Positions 17,373 through 27,208 of a DNA stretch of 64,000 nt are shown piece after piece. The notes beneath the pieces are model-generated. The model made no database searches. It was not told where the DNA came from and saw only the letters and a list, made by a program, of their open reading frames with translations. The stretch is from Clostridiales bacterium. Its GTDB lineage: Bacteria > Bacillota > Clostridia > Christensenellales > Aristaeellaceae. The position numbers and the translations under genes were made by a program. The stretch spans positions 81,411 to 145,410 of the forward strand of contig JAAYUF010000013.1 in the NCBI GenBank assembly GCA_012517815.1, read 5' to 3'. Position 1 is the first letter of the stretch; each line of letters begins with the position of its first letter.

Positions 17373-18344
17373 ATGGCGAACATACTGATTACGCACGGCG
17401 TGCCCATGGAAGGCTTTGCAAGGCTGGCGCGCCAAAATCTGCGGCAGCCTCCCAAGGGCGAGTCGTTCAGCCGGGACGACATGCTTTCGATGCTGTCGGA
17501 TTTTGACGCCGTGGTCGCGTGCGGCGCGATGGACCGGACGATGATGGAACGGGCGACCCGCGCCAAGCTGGTGGTATCCTACGGCGCGGGGTACGATTCG
17601 ATTGACGTGGCGGCTGCAACCGCGCTGGGCATCCCGGTTGCGCATGTGCCGGATACCGTCACCGAGTCGACCGCGGAGCTCGCGATGGCGCACCTGCTGG
17701 CCGTCACCCGGCGCGTCGGCGAGTTGGACAGGCGGCTGCGCGAGGCGGATTCCACCCGCGACCTTTTCACCATGGGGCAGTCGATGGGCGTGCTTCTGGA
17801 CGGCATGACGCTGGGGGTCGTGGGCATGGGGCGCATCGGGGCGCGGGTGGCGGAGTTCGGGCGCTTTCTGGGCATGCGCGTGGTCTACCACAGCCGTGGG
17901 ATCAAGCCGTTTTCGGTGGCGGGCAACGCGCGCCGTCTGCCGCTTGCGGAACTGCTGCGGCAATCCGACGTCGTATCGCTGCACTGCCCGCTGACCCCCG
18001 ACACCTACCATATCCTCGGGCGGGAACAACTGGCGCTGATGCGCCCGACAGCCTTCCTGATCAATACCTCGCGCGGGAAACTGACCGACGAGCCGGCGCT
18101 GATCGAGGCGCTGGAAACGGGACGGCTGGCCGGCGCGGGATTGGACGTGTTCGAAACCGAGCCCGAGGTATCCGCCCGGCTCCGGAAGCTGCCCAACGTG
18201 ACCCTCACCCCGCACATCGGCAGCAACATTCCCGGCGTCCGCCGGCGCATGGCGGAAGAATGCGCGCAACGCGTCCTGGACGCGCTGGCGGGTACCAGGC
18301 CTGCGAATCTGCTAAACCCGAAGGTCTGGCCGCGTCGGGCATAG
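17373..18344 (+). CDS. D-isomer-specific 2-hydroxyacid dehydrogenase
   Basis: This 323-residue NAD(P)-dependent enzyme is of the family that includes phosphoglycerate, glycerate and D-lactate dehydrogenases. VVSYGAGYDSIDV is the substrate loop, GVVGMGRIGARVAEFG the nucleotide-binding loop, INTSRGKLTDEPALIEAL carries the catalytic Arg, and TLTPHIGSN holds the catalytic His. The catalytic Glu is in VFETEP. No ACT domain is present, so it is not a full-length regulated SerA. The gene stands alone with its own promoter, so the substrate cannot be inferred from context. Confidence 0.92.
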   Translation: MANILITHGVPMEGFARLARQNLRQPPKGESFSRDDMLSMLSDFDAVVACGAMDRTMMERATRAKLVVSYGAGYDSIDVAAATALGIPVAHVPDTVTESTAELAMAHLLAVTRRVGELDRRLREADSTRDLFTMGQSMGVLLDGMTLGVVGMGRIGARVAEFGRFLGMRVVYHSRGIKPFSVAGNARRLPLAELLRQSDVVSLHCPLTPDTYHILGREQLALMRPTAFLINTSRGKLTDEPALIEALETGRLAGAGLDVFETEPEVSARLRKLPNVTLTPHIGSNIPGVRRRMAEECAQRVLDALAGTRPANLLNPKVWPRRA

Positions 18345-18393
18345 CGCCGGCGCGCCGCCCGGCTGGCGATAACCGGCGGTTTCTCGGAACGAA

Positions 18394-18440
18394 CCACGAG
18401 CGCCCCGGCTTCCCCAACGGGGAAGCCGGGGCGCTCGTGG
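18394..18440. repeat. Perfect 22-bp stem-loop, copy 1 of a paired hairpin element
   Basis: Arms 18394-18415 and 18419-18440 are perfect complements around an AAC loop. It lies 50 bases after the dehydrogenase stop and may end that transcript, though no T tract follows. A diverged copy lies at 18620-18666. Confidence 0.85.
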
Positions 18441-18619
18441 CGACAGGCTGTCAAAGAACCCATGCACCAGGCAGTGCCGCGCGCCTCATCGCCCTTCAGG
18501 CGGTTCGCTCGCTTTGGCAAAATGCATCAGCATGAGGCTTTGGGGTTCCGCCCCAAACTCCGCAAGGGTTTCACCCTTAGCCCGATTCCGCTGCGGCGGG
18601 GGTTTTTAGACAACCTGAA
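18441..18619. other. Spacer between the two hairpin copies, rich in small palindromes
   Basis: This spacer holds short palindromes GGGGTTCCGCCCC and AAGGGTTTCACCCTT, then CCGCTGCGGCGGGGGTTTTTA, which looks terminator-like. No coding frame was recognised. Together with the flanking hairpins it may be one repeat module. Confidence 0.4.
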
Positions 18620-18666
18620 CCACGAGCGCCCAGCCTTCCCCAACAGGGAAAGCTGGACGCTCGTGG
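18620..18666. repeat. Imperfect stem-loop, copy 2 of the paired hairpin element
   Basis: The same CCACGAGCGCCC...CGCTCGTGG frame as copy 1 and the same direction, with three mismatches and two paired (compensatory) changes in the stem. Confidence 0.75.
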
Positions 18667-19062
18667 TGATCATGGGGGCGAAGCATTGTTGCAGCTTGGC
18701 CGGTTGAACGCGCGAAGGCGTGCGGATGACTCGGCAGTACCAAAGAGGCCGAGCGGCCGAGAGGCCGGGAGAGCGATACGGCTTCCCTTCTCCCGATAAA
18801 CAGCGCGCGCATGCGCGTCCGCGCTTCGCAAACGCCGGCGGGGAGGAGGCAATGGGTCCATCCGCCCGTTTCCCCGGCCGGCGGGACGACCGGCGAGGGC
18901 ACAAACGGTCGGCGGTTGCAAACAGCGACGAACATTCCGTCGGGCGTCGACGGAAAGCAACCGGCCTGTGCGACCCTGCCTTCACACGGCGCTTGCCTGC
19001 AGGGATCGCCCGCCGAGCCGGGCGCCCGGTAAGGGGTGGCGACCCTTCTGCCGCCGGATGCC
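18667..19062. other. GC-rich spacer with no recognised gene
   Basis: Nothing beyond GC-driven open frames is seen between the hairpin pair and the HAD phosphatase end. Confidence 0.45.
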
Positions 19063-19713
19063 TCACGGCCGGGGCGCTTCGCGTTCCGCTTCCAGCTTCC
19101 GGAGCAACGCCGGGATTTCCGTAAGCGTCTGTACGCGGAAATCGACCGCCGTTTCCCGGTAGTAACCGTCCGGGTCCATCAGGATGCCCCGCGTCCCGGC
19201 GGCGCGCCCCGACAGGATGTCGATATCGCGGTCGCCGACCATCAGGGCGTCCCCGGCCGTGAAGCCGTGCTTTTTCATCAGGTGGAGGATGGCGTCCGGC
19301 GCGGGCTTGTCGGGGAAGCCGTCCTCGTGGGTTACGGCATCCACGAACAGGCTGTCCAGCCCGTCCGCGGCAAGCTGCGCCTTTGCGAGGTATCCGCGGT
19401 GGGTGAACAGGTAATGCCGGCAGCCCATGCGGCTAGCCTGACGCAGGCAGTCCATCATGCCGGGCATGGGGGGAAAGACGGTGTCCTGCATATGTCTGCG
19501 AAAGAACCCTTCCTGAAGCGTTTCCGCCGGCAGATTATACCGAACCGCGTACTCGCGGATTGCGAAAAACACCGTGCGCTTGATTAACGCATACGCCTCG
19601 GCCGGGTCCGCCTGCCGGCCCAGGTCCGCCAGCGCGTCGCACAGGGTTTGCGCCATCTGCGGGTAGGTATCGTACAGGGTGCCGTCAAAATCCCAGATCA
19701 GGTGCAGTTGCAT
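19063..19713 (-). CDS. HAD-superfamily phosphatase (subfamily IA)
   Basis: This 216-residue protein has motif I DFDGTLYDT (nucleophile Asp and acid Asp), motif II FTHR, motif III KPAPDAI with Lys, and motif IV MVGDRDIDI. A helical cap lies between motifs I and II. The layout matches phosphoglycolate phosphatase-like and beta-phosphoglucomutase-like enzymes; the substrate is not assignable. It starts 14 nt after the CNNM gene stop, so the two are probably co-transcribed. Confidence 0.88.
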   Translation of the reverse strand: MQLHLIWDFDGTLYDTYPQMAQTLCDALADLGRQADPAEAYALIKRTVFFAIREYAVRYNLPAETLQEGFFRRHMQDTVFPPMPGMMDCLRQASRMGCRHYLFTHRGYLAKAQLAADGLDSLFVDAVTHEDGFPDKPAPDAILHLMKKHGFTAGDALMVGDRDIDILSGRAAGTRGILMDPDGYYRETAVDFRVQTLTEIPALLRKLEAEREAPRP

Positions 19714-19727
19714 GTCGTGTGACCCTT

Positions 19728-21074
19728 TCAGCGGCGGTCGGGCGGCGTGGCGTCGGGATCCGGCAGAATCTTGCTTACCAGCGCCTGTTCCACCCGGTGT
19801 TCGTTGAGCTCCTCCACCTGAATGTGGAGCCCGTACGCGTCCACCTCCGGCTTGGAGCCGTCCTCCGGGATGGCCGTGAAGCGGCTGAATATCATCCCGC
19901 CCAGGGTGTCGAACTCCTCGTCCAGCGGCAGTTCGATGTCCAGCGCATCGGCAAGCGTCTCCAGATCGACCGTGCCGTCGCAGCGCCAGAGGTTTTCCTC
20001 CAGCTGGACGATCTCGGATTCTTCGGCGGGGTCGAACTCGTCGTAGATGTTGCCGACGATCTCCTCCAGCAGGTCCTCCATGGTCACGATGCCGCTCATG
20101 CCACCGTACTCGTCCACCACGATGGCCATGTGCACCTTGCGCTTCTGCATGTCGCGGAAAAGCGCGTCTGCCTGCACCGTCTCGGGGACGAGGTAGGCCG
20201 GGCGCAGCAGTTCCCGAAGCGGCTTGCGCGGCTGGCTTTGGGTGTTGAGCAGAAAATCGCGCGTGTTGAGCACGCCCACGATATCGTCGATATCCTCGTC
20301 ATACACCGGGAAGCGGCTCAGGCCCGAATCCCGGATGGTCTGGAGGATTTCCTCGTCCGTTTCCTCCGCCTGCAGGGCGACCACATCCATCCGGTGAACC
20401 ATCACGGACTCGGCGGTGCTGTTGTTGAACTCGAAGATGTTTTCGATCATCGTGCGCTCATCCTGCTGGATGGTGCCGCTTTCCCCGCCGATGTCGACCA
20501 TCATGCGGATTTCTTCCTCGGTTACCTTGTCGCCGGCGGCGCTGGGGTTCACGCGAAAAAGCCGCAGCATCGCGTTGGTGCTCACGGACAGCAGCCAGAC
20601 GATCGGCTTGAAAATTTTCTGCACGGCGCAGATGACGCCGCTGCTGAAACGGGCGATTTTCTCGGGGTTCTGCATCGCGATGCGCTTGGGCGTCAATTCG
20701 CCCAGCACCAGCGTGAAATAGCTGAGCACCAGCGTGATGACCACCAGGCACAGCGTGTTGAGCGCCTCCGGCGACAGGAGCGTGAACCCGGCGTCGCGCA
20801 GCGCCTGGGACAGGCGGGAGGCAAAGCTGTTCGCCGCGAACGCGCTGGCCAGAAAGCCGCTTAAGGTGATGCACACCTGTATGGTGGAAAGAAAGTCGTT
20901 GGGCGCTTCGGCCAGCTTGAGCATGACGGCGGCTTTCTTGTCGCCTTCCTCGGCCAGCTTTCGCACTTTATTGTCGTTCAGGGAAATCACGGCGATTTCG
21001 GTCGCCGCGAAAAATGCGTTGATCAGGATGAGAATCAGCTGGATGAGTAATTGACCGCCTATCGGGTCGTCCAA
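19728..21074 (-). CDS. CNNM/CorC-type transporter-associated protein (hemolysin family)
   Basis: This 448-residue protein has an N-terminal CNNM/DUF21 membrane domain (about residues 1-190; [15 protein letters not shown]), a CBS pair (about 210-330; [36 protein letters not shown]) and a C-terminal CorC/HlyC domain (about 350-440). The family is linked to magnesium or cobalt efflux; the old name hemolysin is misleading. The start is a TTG at 21074, 8 nt after GGAGG; no ATG is available nearby. The HAD gene follows. Confidence 0.92.
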   Translation of the reverse strand: MDDPIGGQLLIQLILILINAFFAATEIAVISLNDNKVRKLAEEGDKKAAVMLKLAEAPNDFLSTIQVCITLSGFLASAFAANSFASRLSQALRDAGFTLLSPEALNTLCLVVITLVLSYFTLVLGELTPKRIAMQNPEKIARFSSGVICAVQKIFKPIVWLLSVSTNAMLRLFRVNPSAAGDKVTEEEIRMMVDIGGESGTIQQDERTMIENIFEFNNSTAESVMVHRMDVVALQAEETDEEILQTIRDSGLSRFPVYDEDIDDIVGVLNTRDFLLNTQSQPRKPLRELLRPAYLVPETVQADALFRDMQKRKVHMAIVVDEYGGMSGIVTMEDLLEEIVGNIYDEFDPAEESEIVQLEENLWRCDGTVDLETLADALDIELPLDEEFDTLGGMIFSRFTAIPEDGSKPEVDAYGLHIQVEELNEHRVEQALVSKILPDPDATPPDRR

Positions 21075-21127
21075 AGATAAGCCCTCCTCAGAATGCGTTC
21101 CATCGGTCCATTTTACCGATACGGATT

Positions 21128-21133
21128 ATTATA
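21128..21133 (-). promoter_or_regulatory. -10 box for the CNNM-HAD operon
   Basis: A perfect TATAAT on the minus strand lies 54 bases before the TTG start. A TTGTGC 19 bp upstream is the best -35. Confidence 0.6.
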
Positions 21134-21488
21134 CCATAGCCTTGCCCGTTTTGCACAACATCCGAACCAAGATTTTACTGCCCAAAGCCGCCGGATCGGC
21201 CTGACCGAAGGGAAGCATGTCTCTGTCGGCCGCGAGCTGCGCGGACCCGCCGCGTCCGTCCAGGCCGCGGCCGTAACAGGAAGCCGCATGGCCGGCAGTG
21301 GCCCATGGCCCGGCAGGGTAGACGCGCCTGCACGCCGGCTGCGGCCACCGTAGCCCGCGCGACGCCTCGCCGCGTTTGGGATACGCGGGCCCTTTGCGGG
21401 GTTCCGCCTACGGAACCGGCCCGTGAGCGCGAAACAGGCTGCCGCGCCCTGCAACCGGCCGGCAGCCCGATAATGGAGATTTGCTTGG
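21134..21488. other. GC-rich spacer with one small hairpin
   Basis: The only structure seen is an 8-bp stem with arms GGTTCCG/CGGAACC near 21400-21418. No gene was recognised. Confidence 0.4.
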
Positions 21489-23162
21489 TCAGGATTGCGA
21501 CGGGTCCCCTTTGGCGGCGTCCTTCTGGTCCGGGAACAGCAGCGAGATGCGCGTGCCCCTGCCGGGCTTGCTGTGCAAGGTAATCTCCGCGCCGTGCAAC
21601 TGCGCGCCGTGCTTGACGATGGAAAGCCCCAGCCCCGTGCCGCCGGTCTCCTTGCTGCGGCTTTTGTCCACCCGGTAGAAGCGCTCGAACACGCGGCTCT
21701 GGTGCTCCTCGGGGATGCCCACGCCCGTATCCTCAATGGTGAAGCGCGGCTGGCGGCCGTCCAGGCCCACCTTCACGGTCACGCCGCCGTCGCGCTTGTT
21801 GTACTTGATGGTGTTGTCGATCAGGTTGATCAGCATCTCCTCCAGCAGGGTGCGGTCGCCGTAAACCACCGCGGAGGAACCCTCCACCGTGACCGTGACG
21901 TTTTGCCGTTCAGCGAAGTCCCGAAGCTTGGCGACGCAGGACTGTGCCAGCAGCAAAAGGTCGATCGGCTGCTTTTCGCCTACGGCGCCTTCGTCCAGCT
22001 TGGAAAGGCGGATGATATCCTCGATAAGGCTGAGCATGCGCATGCTTTCCTGGTGAATACGGCCGGCGAGAGAAGCGGTATCCTCGGGCTTGGCAAGGCC
22101 GGTTTCCAGCATCTCGGCATATCCGCTGATGGTGGTCAGCGGCGTGCGCAGCTCGTGGCTGACGTTGGCGCTGAACTGCTGGCGGGTCTGTTCCGCCATG
22201 CGCGATTCGGTGATGTCCTGTAACAGCAGCACCACGCCGACGCCTTCGCCGGCCTCGCTGGCGGAAACGCGGTAGATGCGCCACTGCGCGGCCATTTCGC
22301 CGGAACCGCTGTTGTCCTTGAGCAGGCGCATCAGCGTTTCGTGACGGTTGATCTCGGGCAGGGTTTTGCCGGTCAGTTCGCCTTCGCCCGCGCTTAAAAT
22401 CTGGCGGGCGGCGGGGTTGATGGCCAGCACGTGGTGCCTTTCGTCCATCACGATCAGCCCTTCCCGAAGGCCGCTGAGGATGGCGTTAAGCTCCGCCTGC
22501 TGACGTTTCAGGCGCAGCATCTGGCTGGAGATATTTCGGTTCTGCGCGTCCATGCGGCGCAGCATGGGAGAAAGCTCCTCGTAAACGTCGCTGGTGAGCG
22601 GCGCGTCCAGGTTGATCTGGTTGAGCGGCCGGACCAGCGACCGGGTGAACGGCCGGGCCAGCAGCGAAGCCAGCAGAGCGCAAACGGCGATGCCCAGCGC
22701 AAACCACCAGAACACCCCGCCTAAGGTTGCCAGAACGTTCTTCTGCGTGCCCGCTACGCGAAGAACCTGTCCGTTTTGAAGCCTACGGGCATAGTACACG
22801 CTGGTTTCCCCCAGCGTGGCGCTGTTGCGGCTGGACCAGCCGGTTCCCGTTTGCGCAGCCGTGGATACTTCCTCGCGCGTGGCATGGTTATCCATGCTCG
22901 CAACGTTTCCCTGGCTGTCGTAAAGCACGGTGCCGTCCGCGTCGATCAGGGTGACCCGATCCATGTAGACGCCGTTCTTGAGGAACGCGGCCTTGTCCGT
23001 CTGCGTGCTCAGCAGCGAAACCAACGTGTCCGATTCCCGGGCCAGCTGTGTGCGGAGCTGCTGGTCGAAGAACAGGTACATGCCGCCGCCGAGCAAACCG
23101 CATAGCAACAGCGATATCGTGAGCGAGAACCCGACAAGGCTCCAAAACAGCTTCTTAAACAT
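21489..23162 (-). CDS. phoR: PhoR-type sensor histidine kinase
   Basis: This 557-residue membrane kinase pairs with the response regulator next to it. It has TM1 (about 8-30), an extracytoplasmic sensor (about 33-150), TM2 (about 152-175), a linker, and a PAS domain (about 225-320). HisKA follows with FSANVSHELRTPLTTISGY (phospho-His336), then HATPase with NLIDNTIKYNK, DTGVGIPEEH and GGTGLGLSIVKHG. Its position at the end of the pst-phoU-phoB run and this architecture identify it as the phosphate-starvation sensor. Its start overlaps phoB by 8 nt. Confidence 0.92.
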   Translation of the reverse strand: MFKKLFWSLVGFSLTISLLLCGLLGGGMYLFFDQQLRTQLARESDTLVSLLSTQTDKAAFLKNGVYMDRVTLIDADGTVLYDSQGNVASMDNHATREEVSTAAQTGTGWSSRNSATLGETSVYYARRLQNGQVLRVAGTQKNVLATLGGVFWWFALGIAVCALLASLLARPFTRSLVRPLNQINLDAPLTSDVYEELSPMLRRMDAQNRNISSQMLRLKRQQAELNAILSGLREGLIVMDERHHVLAINPAARQILSAGEGELTGKTLPEINRHETLMRLLKDNSGSGEMAAQWRIYRVSASEAGEGVGVVLLLQDITESRMAEQTRQQFSANVSHELRTPLTTISGYAEMLETGLAKPEDTASLAGRIHQESMRMLSLIEDIIRLSKLDEGAVGEKQPIDLLLLAQSCVAKLRDFAERQNVTVTVEGSSAVVYGDRTLLEEMLINLIDNTIKYNKRDGGVTVKVGLDGRQPRFTIEDTGVGIPEEHQSRVFERFYRVDKSRSKETGGTGLGLSIVKHGAQLHGAEITLHSKPGRGTRISLLFPDQKDAAKGDPSQS

Positions 23163-23832
23163 GCGCTCCCTCCAGCTTGTACCCCACGCCGCGCACGGTG
23201 AGGATCATCCCGCCGCACGGGCCCAGTTTCTGGCGCAGCGAGCGGATGTGCACGTCCACGGTGCGGGTGTCCACGGCAAAGCCGAGGCCCCACACGTCGT
23301 CCAGCAGCACCTCGCGCGTGACCGCCTTGCCGGTGTGCGCCATCAGGAAGGACAGCAGCTCGAACTCCATGTGCGTCAGCTCCACGTTCTGCCCCTCGGC
23401 GGACACCAGATGCCGCTCGCGGTCCAGCGTGAGCGTACCCACCGCGAGGATGGGCACGGGCGACGCGTCCTGGCTGCGCCGCAGCAGCGCCCGTACGCGC
23501 GCCAGCAATTCCATGATGCCAAACGGCTTGGTGAGGTAATCGTCCGCGCCGGCGTCCAGTCCGCGCACCTTGTCCATTTCCGCCCCCTTGGCGGTCACCA
23601 GGATCACGGGCAGCCGCTTGGTGCGGGGATCGCGCCGGAGGCTTTGCAGCAGGGAGACGCCGTCCTCGCCGGGCAGCATCACATCCAAAAGCACCAGCGT
23701 GGGCGCGGCTTTTTCCAGCGCGGCGCGGAAGGCGGCGGTGGTGCAGAAGCCTTCGGCCTCAAACCCCGCCTGCCGGAGCGCGTACAGCTCCAGGTCGCGC
23801 ACCCCGTCGTCGTCCTCCACCACGTGAATCAT
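23155..23832 (-). CDS. phoB: PhoB/PhoP-type response regulator
   Basis: This 225-residue OmpR-family regulator has a receiver domain (about 1-115) with acidic pocket EDDD and phospho-Asp50 in LLDVMLP, Thr in VTAKG and Lys in TKPF. The winged-helix domain follows, with LTHMEFELLSFLMAH and GYKLEG at the end. It probably binds the 11-bp repeats between pstC and pstS. The start overlaps phoU by 4 nt (ATGA), so translation is coupled. Confidence 0.94.
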   Translation of the reverse strand: MIHVVEDDDGVRDLELYALRQAGFEAEGFCTTAAFRAALEKAAPTLVLLDVMLPGEDGVSLLQSLRRDPRTKRLPVILVTAKGAEMDKVRGLDAGADDYLTKPFGIMELLARVRALLRRSQDASPVPILAVGTLTLDRERHLVSAEGQNVELTHMEFELLSFLMAHTGKAVTREVLLDDVWGLGFAVDTRTVDVHIRSLRQKLGPCGGMILTVRGVGYKLEGAHV

Positions 23833-24482
23833 TGCAGCACGTCCCCTTTATACAGGCCGGTAACGGAATATTCCACCCACTCGGCGATGTTGGTGGCATT
23901 GTCGCCGATGCGCTCGAAATACTTGGCGATCATCAGCAGGTCCAGCGCCTCGCTGCCGCGCGTCGCATCCGCGCCCAGCAATTCGATGAGCTCCCGCTTG
24001 ACGTCGCAGAACAGATCGTCCACCACATCGTCGCTGGTGATCACGTTGCGGGCCAACTCCACGTCCTGGCGCACATAGGCGTCGATGGCGCGGTGCACCA
24101 TGTCGATGGCGGCGCTGGCCATCGCGCCGAAATGTTCCGGCTGCAACGCCGCGGAATAGTCCATCATGGTCACGATTTCGCTGATGTCCGCGGCGTGGTC
24201 GCCGATGCGCTCCATATCGGTAATCATTTTCAGCGCCGAGGATACCACGCGCAGGTCATGCGCCACGGGCTGGCGCGTGAGCAGCATCCTCAGGCACAGG
24301 CTTTCGATTTCGCGTTCCTTGCGGTCCACCGCCGAGTCGGCCTCGATGATGGAGCGCGCCTTGGGCAGATCGGCGGTCTGCAGCGCGTCGCAGGCGCCTT
24401 CGATGGTCGTTTCGATCATCGCGCCCATTTCGATCATTTGCGCGTTGAGGATATCCATCTGTTCGTCGAAACGGTTCTTCAT
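23829..24482 (-). CDS. phoU: Phosphate signalling protein PhoU
   Basis: This 217-residue helical protein has the two PhoU repeats, seen as METALS-like motifs RIGDHAADI and RIGDNATNIAEW. PhoU links the Pst transporter to PhoR and damps Pho signalling when phosphate is plentiful. It overlaps pstB by one base (TGATG). Confidence 0.95.
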   Translation of the reverse strand: MKNRFDEQMDILNAQMIEMGAMIETTIEGACDALQTADLPKARSIIEADSAVDRKEREIESLCLRMLLTRQPVAHDLRVVSSALKMITDMERIGDHAADISEIVTMMDYSAALQPEHFGAMASAAIDMVHRAIDAYVRQDVELARNVITSDDVVDDLFCDVKRELIELLGADATRGSEALDLLMIAKYFERIGDNATNIAEWVEYSVTGLYKGDVLQ

Positions 24483-25231
24483 CAGCCGAACCTCCCCGTA
24501 ATGTAATCCTCGGTGCGCTTGTCCACGGGCATGGAAAACAGCTTTTCGGTGTTGCTGGATTCCACCACCTCGCCCAGCAGGAAGAACGCCGTGGTATCGC
24601 TCACGCGCAGCGCCTGCTGCATGTGGTGGGTGACCATCACCAGCGTGTAGTCCTTCTTGAGCTGCGTGGCCAGCTCTTCAATCTTGGCGGTGGAGATGGG
24701 GTCCAGCGCGCTGGTCGGTTCGTCCATCAGAAGCACCTCGGGCTGAACGGCCAGCGCGCGCGCGATGCAAAGGCGCTGCTGCTGCCCGCCCGATAGGCCA
24801 AGGGCGCTCTTGGGCAACCGATCCTTGAGCTCTTCCCAGATGGCCGCGTCCACCAGCGATTTTTCCACAATCTCGTCCAGCATGGCTTTGCGGTGGATGC
24901 CATGGGTGCGCGGCCCGTAGGCGATGTTGTCGTAAATACTCATGGGGAACGGGTTGGGCTTCTGGAACACCATGCCCACGCGCTTGCGCAGCAGGTTCAC
25001 GTCCAGGTTGCCATAGATATCTTCGCCGTCCAGGGTCACGCTTCCTTTTACGTGGCAGCCGGGGATCAAATCGTTCATGCGGTTGAGGGTTTTGAGCAGC
25101 GTGGATTTGCCGCAGCCCGAAGGCCCGATGAACGCCGTGATCCGGTTGGCCTCGATGGACAGGTTGACGTTCTTCAGAGCCTGAAAATCGTCGTAGTAGA
25201 GATCCAGATCGGTAATTTCAATCTTGCTCAT
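24482..25231 (-). CDS. pstB: Phosphate ABC transporter ATP-binding protein
   Basis: This 249-residue ATPase has Walker [20 protein letters not shown], signature [16 protein letters not shown], Walker [14 protein letters not shown] and switch VTHHMQQA. PstB family marks are present in the [19 protein letters not shown] segment. It powers phosphate import through PstA/PstC. Confidence 0.97.
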   Translation of the reverse strand: MSKIEITDLDLYYDDFQALKNVNLSIEANRITAFIGPSGCGKSTLLKTLNRMNDLIPGCHVKGSVTLDGEDIYGNLDVNLLRKRVGMVFQKPNPFPMSIYDNIAYGPRTHGIHRKAMLDEIVEKSLVDAAIWEELKDRLPKSALGLSGGQQQRLCIARALAVQPEVLLMDEPTSALDPISTAKIEELATQLKKDYTLVMVTHHMQQALRVSDTTAFFLLGEVVESSNTEKLFSMPVDKRTEDYITGRFG

Positions 25232-25233
25232 GC

Positions 25234-26133
25234 TTACTCCTTGATGATTCTGCGCGAAATCAGATCGCTCAGCCCGTTCATGACCGTGACGAACACCAGC
25301 AGAACCGCGGCCGTCGCGTAAGCTTCGCCGATATGCAGGCCCTCGCCGGAAAGCACGTACATATGCACCGACAGCGTGCGCCCGGAGGACAGAAGCCCGG
25401 AGGGGAGCTGTGCGACCGTGCCCGCCGTAAACAGCAGGGCAGCGGTTTCACCCACGATGCGGCCGATGGCCAGCACGACGCCCGCCAGGATGCCCGGCGC
25501 CGCCGGAGGCAGCACGATGCGCCATACGGTGCGCAGCTTGCCCGCGCCCAGGCCAAGACTGCCCTCGCGGTAGCCGTCCGGCACGGACAACAGGGCTTCT
25601 TCGGTGGTGCGCAGGATGAGCGGCAGCACCATCAGGCTCAGCGTGAGCGAACCGGACAGGAGTGATAGCCCCATCTTGAGCGTAATCACGAAGAACATCA
25701 TGCCAAACAGGCCGTACAGGATGCTGGGGATGCCGGCCAGTGTTTCGGCGGTCAGGCGCACGGCTTTCACCAGAAAGCTTTCCCGGTGCGCGTACTCGCT
25801 CAGGTAAATGGCCCCGCCCACCCCAAGGGGCACGGCGACCAGCAGGGAGAGCGCCGTAATGGCAAAGGTGTTCACCAGCGCGGGGAAAAGGCTCTGGTTA
25901 TCGGTGGTGAACTCCAGCGAGAAGAGCGAAGCCTTCAGGTTGGGCAAGCCCTTGATCAGGATATCCGCCACAAGGTCCAGGAGCACCGTGATGGTGATCA
26001 CCATGCAAAGCGAGCTGATCATGCGCATGAAAGCGGAGCCGGGATGGCGCTTCCAGTGGAGGAAATACTGCTTGAGCGCGGCGCGGCGGCGTCCGGCGGA
26101 CTTGCGGCCGGTCAGGGTGGCGTTGGCGGTCAA
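25234..26133 (-). CDS. pstA: Phosphate ABC transporter permease PstA
   Basis: This 299-residue permease has about six membrane segments after an Arg-rich N-terminal tail. The coupling-helix region is [20 protein letters not shown], near residues 195-215, typical of PstA. The start is a TTG at 26133, 7 nt after GGAGG, overlapping the pstC stop by 3 nt. Confidence 0.94.
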   Translation of the reverse strand: MTANATLTGRKSAGRRRAALKQYFLHWKRHPGSAFMRMISSLCMVITITVLLDLVADILIKGLPNLKASLFSLEFTTDNQSLFPALVNTFAITALSLLVAVPLGVGGAIYLSEYAHRESFLVKAVRLTAETLAGIPSILYGLFGMMFFVITLKMGLSLLSGSLTLSLMVLPLILRTTEEALLSVPDGYREGSLGLGAGKLRTVWRIVLPPAAPGILAGVVLAIGRIVGETAALLFTAGTVAQLPSGLLSSGRTLSVHMYVLSGEGLHIGEAYATAAVLLVFVTVMNGLSDLISRRIIKE

Positions 26134-26993
26134 GCGGCTTCCCTCCTTTTGAGCACGGAGAACAGCAGGTTAATCATCAGGATGAACACGAACAGCACCA
26201 CGCCGGTCGCAATGAGGGCTTCGCGGTGCAAATCGGCTGCGTAGCCCATCTCGGTGACGATGTTGCTGGTGAGCGTGCGGATGCCCTTCAGGATGCCCTT
26301 TGGCATGCGCGGCTGGTTACCCGCGACCATCACCACGGCCATCGTTTCGCCGATGGCGCGGCCGATGCCCAGCACGATGGCCGCCATGATGCCGCTGTTG
26401 GCGGCCGGCACCACAGCGCGGAACACGCTGCGTTCCTCGGTGGCGCCCAGCGCCAGGCTGCCTTCAAAGTAGCTTTCCGGTACGGCGCGCACCGCGCTGT
26501 AGGTCAGCTGCAAGATGGTCGGGAGGATCATCATGCTCAGCAGCAGGCAGGCCGTCAGGATGCTGAAGCCGTTGCCGCCGAACAGGTTGCGCACCATGGG
26601 CACCATGTTGGTGATGCCGAAAAAACCGTACACCACGGAAGGAATCCCGGCCATCAGCGACACCATCGGAAGGAGAACTTTCAGGAGCTTCTTGGGCGCG
26701 AAGCGCGCAAGGTACACGCCGCCCAGCACCCCGATGGGCGCCCCGATGAGCAGCGCGCCCGCGGTCACGTAGAGGCTGCCCACGATCATCGGGAGAATGC
26801 CGTAGGTGCCCCCTTCCGCCGTGTAAATGTCCGGCGCCCATTTTGTGCCGGACAGGAACGAGAAAACATCCACTTTTTGAAAAAACGGCAAGCCGTTTGC
26901 GAACAGGAAAATGCAGATGAGCGCCACCGCCGCGATGCAGACGCTCGCGGCCGCCGCGAATACCCACCGCATGACCTTTTCCTTGAGTCTCAA
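26130..26993 (-). CDS. pstC: Phosphate ABC transporter permease PstC
   Basis: This 287-residue permease has six predicted membrane segments and the coupling motif EGSLALGATEERSVFRAVVP. The GAPIGVLGGVYLARFAPK and GIPSVVYGFFG segments are typical of PstC. I used the TTG at 26993, 6 nt after GGGAGG; the ATG at 26972 is an alternative. It is the first gene of the minus-strand pst-pho operon and faces pstS. Confidence 0.93.
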   Translation of the reverse strand: MRLKEKVMRWVFAAAASVCIAAVALICIFLFANGLPFFQKVDVFSFLSGTKWAPDIYTAEGGTYGILPMIVGSLYVTAGALLIGAPIGVLGGVYLARFAPKKLLKVLLPMVSLMAGIPSVVYGFFGITNMVPMVRNLFGGNGFSILTACLLLSMMILPTILQLTYSAVRAVPESYFEGSLALGATEERSVFRAVVPAANSGIMAAIVLGIGRAIGETMAVVMVAGNQPRMPKGILKGIRTLTSNIVTEMGYAADLHREALIATGVVLFVFILMINLLFSVLKRREAA

Positions 26994-27016
26994 GCCGATC
27001 CTCCCTTTCCTTTACA

Positions 27017-27076
27017 ATTGTAAGCATACAGAGGGCGTGTAAGCGCGGCGTATTTGAAATGTAAATTCCGTGTAAA
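27017..27076 (-). promoter_or_regulatory. Pho-box promoter of pstC (four 11-bp repeats)
   Basis: On the minus strand TTTACACGGAA, TTTACATTTCA, AATACGCCGCG and CTTACACGCCC follow each other at exactly 11-bp steps (27076 to 27033). A -10 TACAAT sits at 27017-27022. The spacing and the TTTACA core match PhoP/PhoB boxes, which replace the -35 element in activator-driven promoters. Confidence 0.8.
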
Positions 27077-27124
27077 ATCGCATCACTTCCTAAATAATAA
27101 CGCGCGCGAGACGCCCGGAACGAT

Positions 27125-27178
27125 TTTACACGAACTTAACGTTGACAGCATGACCGCTTTACATTGCCGACGTATCAT
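27125..27178 (+). promoter_or_regulatory. Pho-box promoter of pstS (four 11-bp repeats)
   Basis: TTTACACGAAC, TTAACGTTGAC, AGCATGACCGC and TTTACATTGCC run at 11-bp steps from 27125 to 27168, followed by TATCAT (27173-27178). It mirrors the repeat set on the pstC side. Confidence 0.78.
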
Positions 27179-27208
27179 AAACACGAACCAAAGAAAGGAA
27201 GGAATCAC

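Noticed and set aside
18345..19062. tRNA or small RNA gene in the long spacer
   Set aside because: No cloverleaf or TTCGA arm was found; the structures seen are simple hairpins.
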